Source: an uncultured Eubacteriales bacterium (GTDB lineage Bacteria; Bacillota; Clostridia; UMGS1810). Taken from it: 7,060 nucleotides of DNA. The position numbers and the translations under genes are program-made. Below are positions 6,023 to 7,060 of this stretch, piece after piece. The stretch covers positions 1 to 7,060 of the forward strand of contig CABUQL010000063.1 of the NCBI GenBank assembly GCA_902493665.1, written 5' to 3'. Below the pieces are notes generated by a model that was not told where the DNA came from, did not search any database, and worked only from the letters and a program-made list of their open reading frames with translations. Every line of letters begins with the position of its first letter. Position 1 is the first letter of the stretch.

Positions 6023-7060
6023 TTATTGTGACATTGAAAAACCGTCAAGGCTGTAGCGGTAAATACGGAACTTTTTTCCGGGGTTGTTTTTTATCCATTC
6101 CGTCACTTTTTCGTGGAATCCCGTTGAGTTGTAAAGACCAGTCTGCGTGTCGAGCTTGCTTAATAAAATATCGGTTATATCCTCGCACGATACCATTACG
6201 CTCTCTTTGTAATCATCGACGTATGAAAACTGAACTCTGTAATAACTGTCTTTTTTTAGCCTTTCGCCGCCTAAATGAACGGTGACATTGTAAAAAGGCG
6301 ACGTTTCAAGTTTTTTTATAACATTGTCAAAACTCATATCATCTTTAAGGTGCAAAAGCTCTGCTTCCGATGCAAAGTTCTTTAAAACACTTTCCATGGA
6401 TTCGTCGTAATCTATGCCGTTTTTCAAGACATAATTGTTTTTTAACAAAGTTTTGTTTCCGAGCGTTTTAATTCCGAAAACACGTCTTGATTTTACGTCT
6501 ATAAGCCCCATTGCCTCAAAGTTTTCGCCGATAAGCTTTTTGCCTATTTGCTCAAGACGCTTTTCGTTGTTTATTCCTATTGCATAAACAATCGCCTCAT
6601 AATCGTCTGTTACAGGGTTTTGCATAAGGTCTGCAATTATACGCAGCCAAACGTATCTTTCGTTTTTTATATAAAACAAAAAGTCACTCTGCACACTCGT
6701 TTTACCAAACTTAAACGCCCCGATAAGAGAATCTGTCGACATAATATTAGCGAATCTTTCGCGGTCGTTTTCATGTATGTGTCCGCCGACAAGTTCAAAA
6801 AAGCTTTCTGCCGAAAGAAACGTGCCTTCGGGCATAAGGTCTTTCATTAAATCAATTTTGTTTTCGCAGGTGTTTTGTGAAAGATTTATATGATATGAGC
6901 AAAGTATATTAATTCTGTCAATCGAACGCTTGCTCTGTAACGAGTGGTAATCTTCGTATTTTTTCTGTCTTTCAAGTTCATTAAACTTAACAAAGCTGAT
7001 TCTCCGCTTCAATTGGACGATAATTATAAATCCTATAATAAGCGTAAAAACAAAAATACT
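6023..7060 (-). CDS. N-terminal half of the frameshifted phosphodiesterase: TM helix, two PAS-like domains, start of GGDEF (5' end off window)
   Basis: The frame is open from the right edge to TAA at 6025-6023, so the true start lies beyond 7060. TTG at 7012 is only an internal Leu. The codons before it encode SIFVFTLIIGFIIIVQ and then KRR: a transmembrane helix followed by a positive cytoplasmic anchor, which implies a membrane protein, probably with an extracytoplasmic sensor further upstream. Counting from the Leu at 7012, a PAS_3-like region runs from about 30 to 152 (with HENDRERF at 80-87 and YVWLRIIAD at 120-128). A second PAS-like region runs from about 165 to 284, ending in CEDITD. 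The GGDEF domain opens at DTQTGLYNSTGFHEKV (288-303). Sequence after RIYRYSLDGF (316-325) is out of frame and stops after four more residues. A one-base change restores the frame into the EAL-containing part. Architecture TM-PAS-PAS-GGDEF-EAL is common in Clostridia; the sensed signal is unknown. Confidence 0.8.
   Translation of the reverse strand, partial: SIFVFTLIIGFIIIVQLKRRISFVKFNELERQKKYEDYHSLQSKRSIDRINILCSYHINLSQNTCENKIDLMKDLMPEGTFLSAESFFELVGGHIHENDRERFANIMSTDSLIGAFKFGKTSVQSDFLFYIKNERYVWLRIIADLMQNPVTDDYEAIVYAIGINNEKRLEQIGKKLIGENFEAMGLIDVKSRRVFGIKTLGNKTLLKNNYVLKNGIDYDESMESVLKNFASEAELLHLKDDMSFDNVIKKLETSPFYNVTVHLGGERLKKDSYYRVQFSYVDDYKESVMVSCEDITDILLSKLDTQTGLYNSTGFHEKVTEWIKNNPGKKFRIYRYSLDGFSMSQ
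6026..6044 (-). other. Frameshift site joining the two halves of the GGDEF-EAL gene
   Basis: The upstream frame reads YSLDGF and hits TAA at 6025-6023. The downstream frame is closed by TGA at 6047-6045. The change of frame must therefore fall within 6026-6044. The only simple-sequence run there is five T's on the minus strand (6041-6037). One added base restores ...LDGF, one residue, then NVTITYGYEAGNK, which is what a GGDEF domain with EAL partner should read. This could be a true mutation or a homopolymer sequencing or assembly error; the sequence alone cannot decide. Confidence 0.85.

Noticed and set aside
6035..6041. Programmed -1 ribosomal frameshift at the T run
   Set aside because: A P-site slip on TTT is possible, but the A-site codon TCA would not re-pair as TTC, and I see no strong downstream pseudoknot. 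Kept only as an unlikely alternative to a mutation or sequencing error.
5947..6850. Plus-strand frames at 5947-6285 and 6548-6850
   Set aside because: Both are antisense to clear GGDEF/PAS coding sequence and have no supporting signals.
7010..7012. TTG as the start of the PAS-containing protein
   Set aside because: The frame continues upstream to the window edge through an obvious transmembrane helix, so this is an internal Leu codon.
1..7060. Mobile element, CRISPR, toxin-antitoxin, defence or biosynthetic system
   Set aside because: I found no transposase or integrase motif, no regular direct repeats, no tRNA-like attachment site and no unexplained multi-gene cassette; all large frames belong to known core or signalling families.

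Overview
The window looks like a chromosomal core region of a low-GC, spore-forming member of the Clostridia. The evidence is a complete spoIVA (spore coat base ATPase), a murT-gatD pair (lipid II D-glutamate amidation, a Gram-positive trait), strong AGGAGG-type ribosome binding sites, AT-rich intergenic DNA and a long membrane-anchored c-di-GMP signalling protein. I see no tRNA, rRNA, CRISPR array, transposase, phage gene or defence system.

Layout. (1) Positions 1-424, minus strand: the N-terminal part of a single-pass membrane protein that runs off the left edge. It probably starts at TTG and is possibly an M23/SpoIIQ-SpoIVFA-like envelope protein. (2) Positions 425-604: a divergent intergenic region with a good housekeeping promoter facing murT. 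(3) Positions 605-2717, plus strand: murT and gatD, overlapping by 11 bases and closed by a rho-independent terminator. (4) Positions 2987-4459, plus strand: spoIVA as its own transcription unit, ending at a terminator that works in both directions. (5) Positions 4565-4875, minus strand: a decayed PAS-domain gene with two in-frame stops and one frame change. (6) Positions 4893-7060, minus strand: one long TM-PAS-PAS-GGDEF-EAL gene whose 5' end lies beyond the right edge. It is broken into two reading frames by a one-base shift at about 6026-6044, inside the GGDEF domain.

How the parts work together. MurT and GatD form one enzyme that amidates D-Glu of the peptidoglycan stem peptide. SpoIVA polymerises on the forespore surface as the coat foundation. 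Both concern the envelope, but the terminator between them argues for separate transcription. The right-hand block is a signalling locus: the EAL domain keeps its catalytic residues while the GGDEF signature is degenerate, so the intact ancestor would have been a membrane-tethered c-di-GMP phosphodiesterase. That gene and the PAS gene just downstream of it are both disrupted, so this side of the window seems to be eroding, unless the breaks are sequencing errors.

The genes on the left and centre are ordinary core genes. The points most worth a second look are the two disrupted signalling genes, the transmembrane helix that shows the right-edge gene is longer than it appears, and the partial gene at the left edge.
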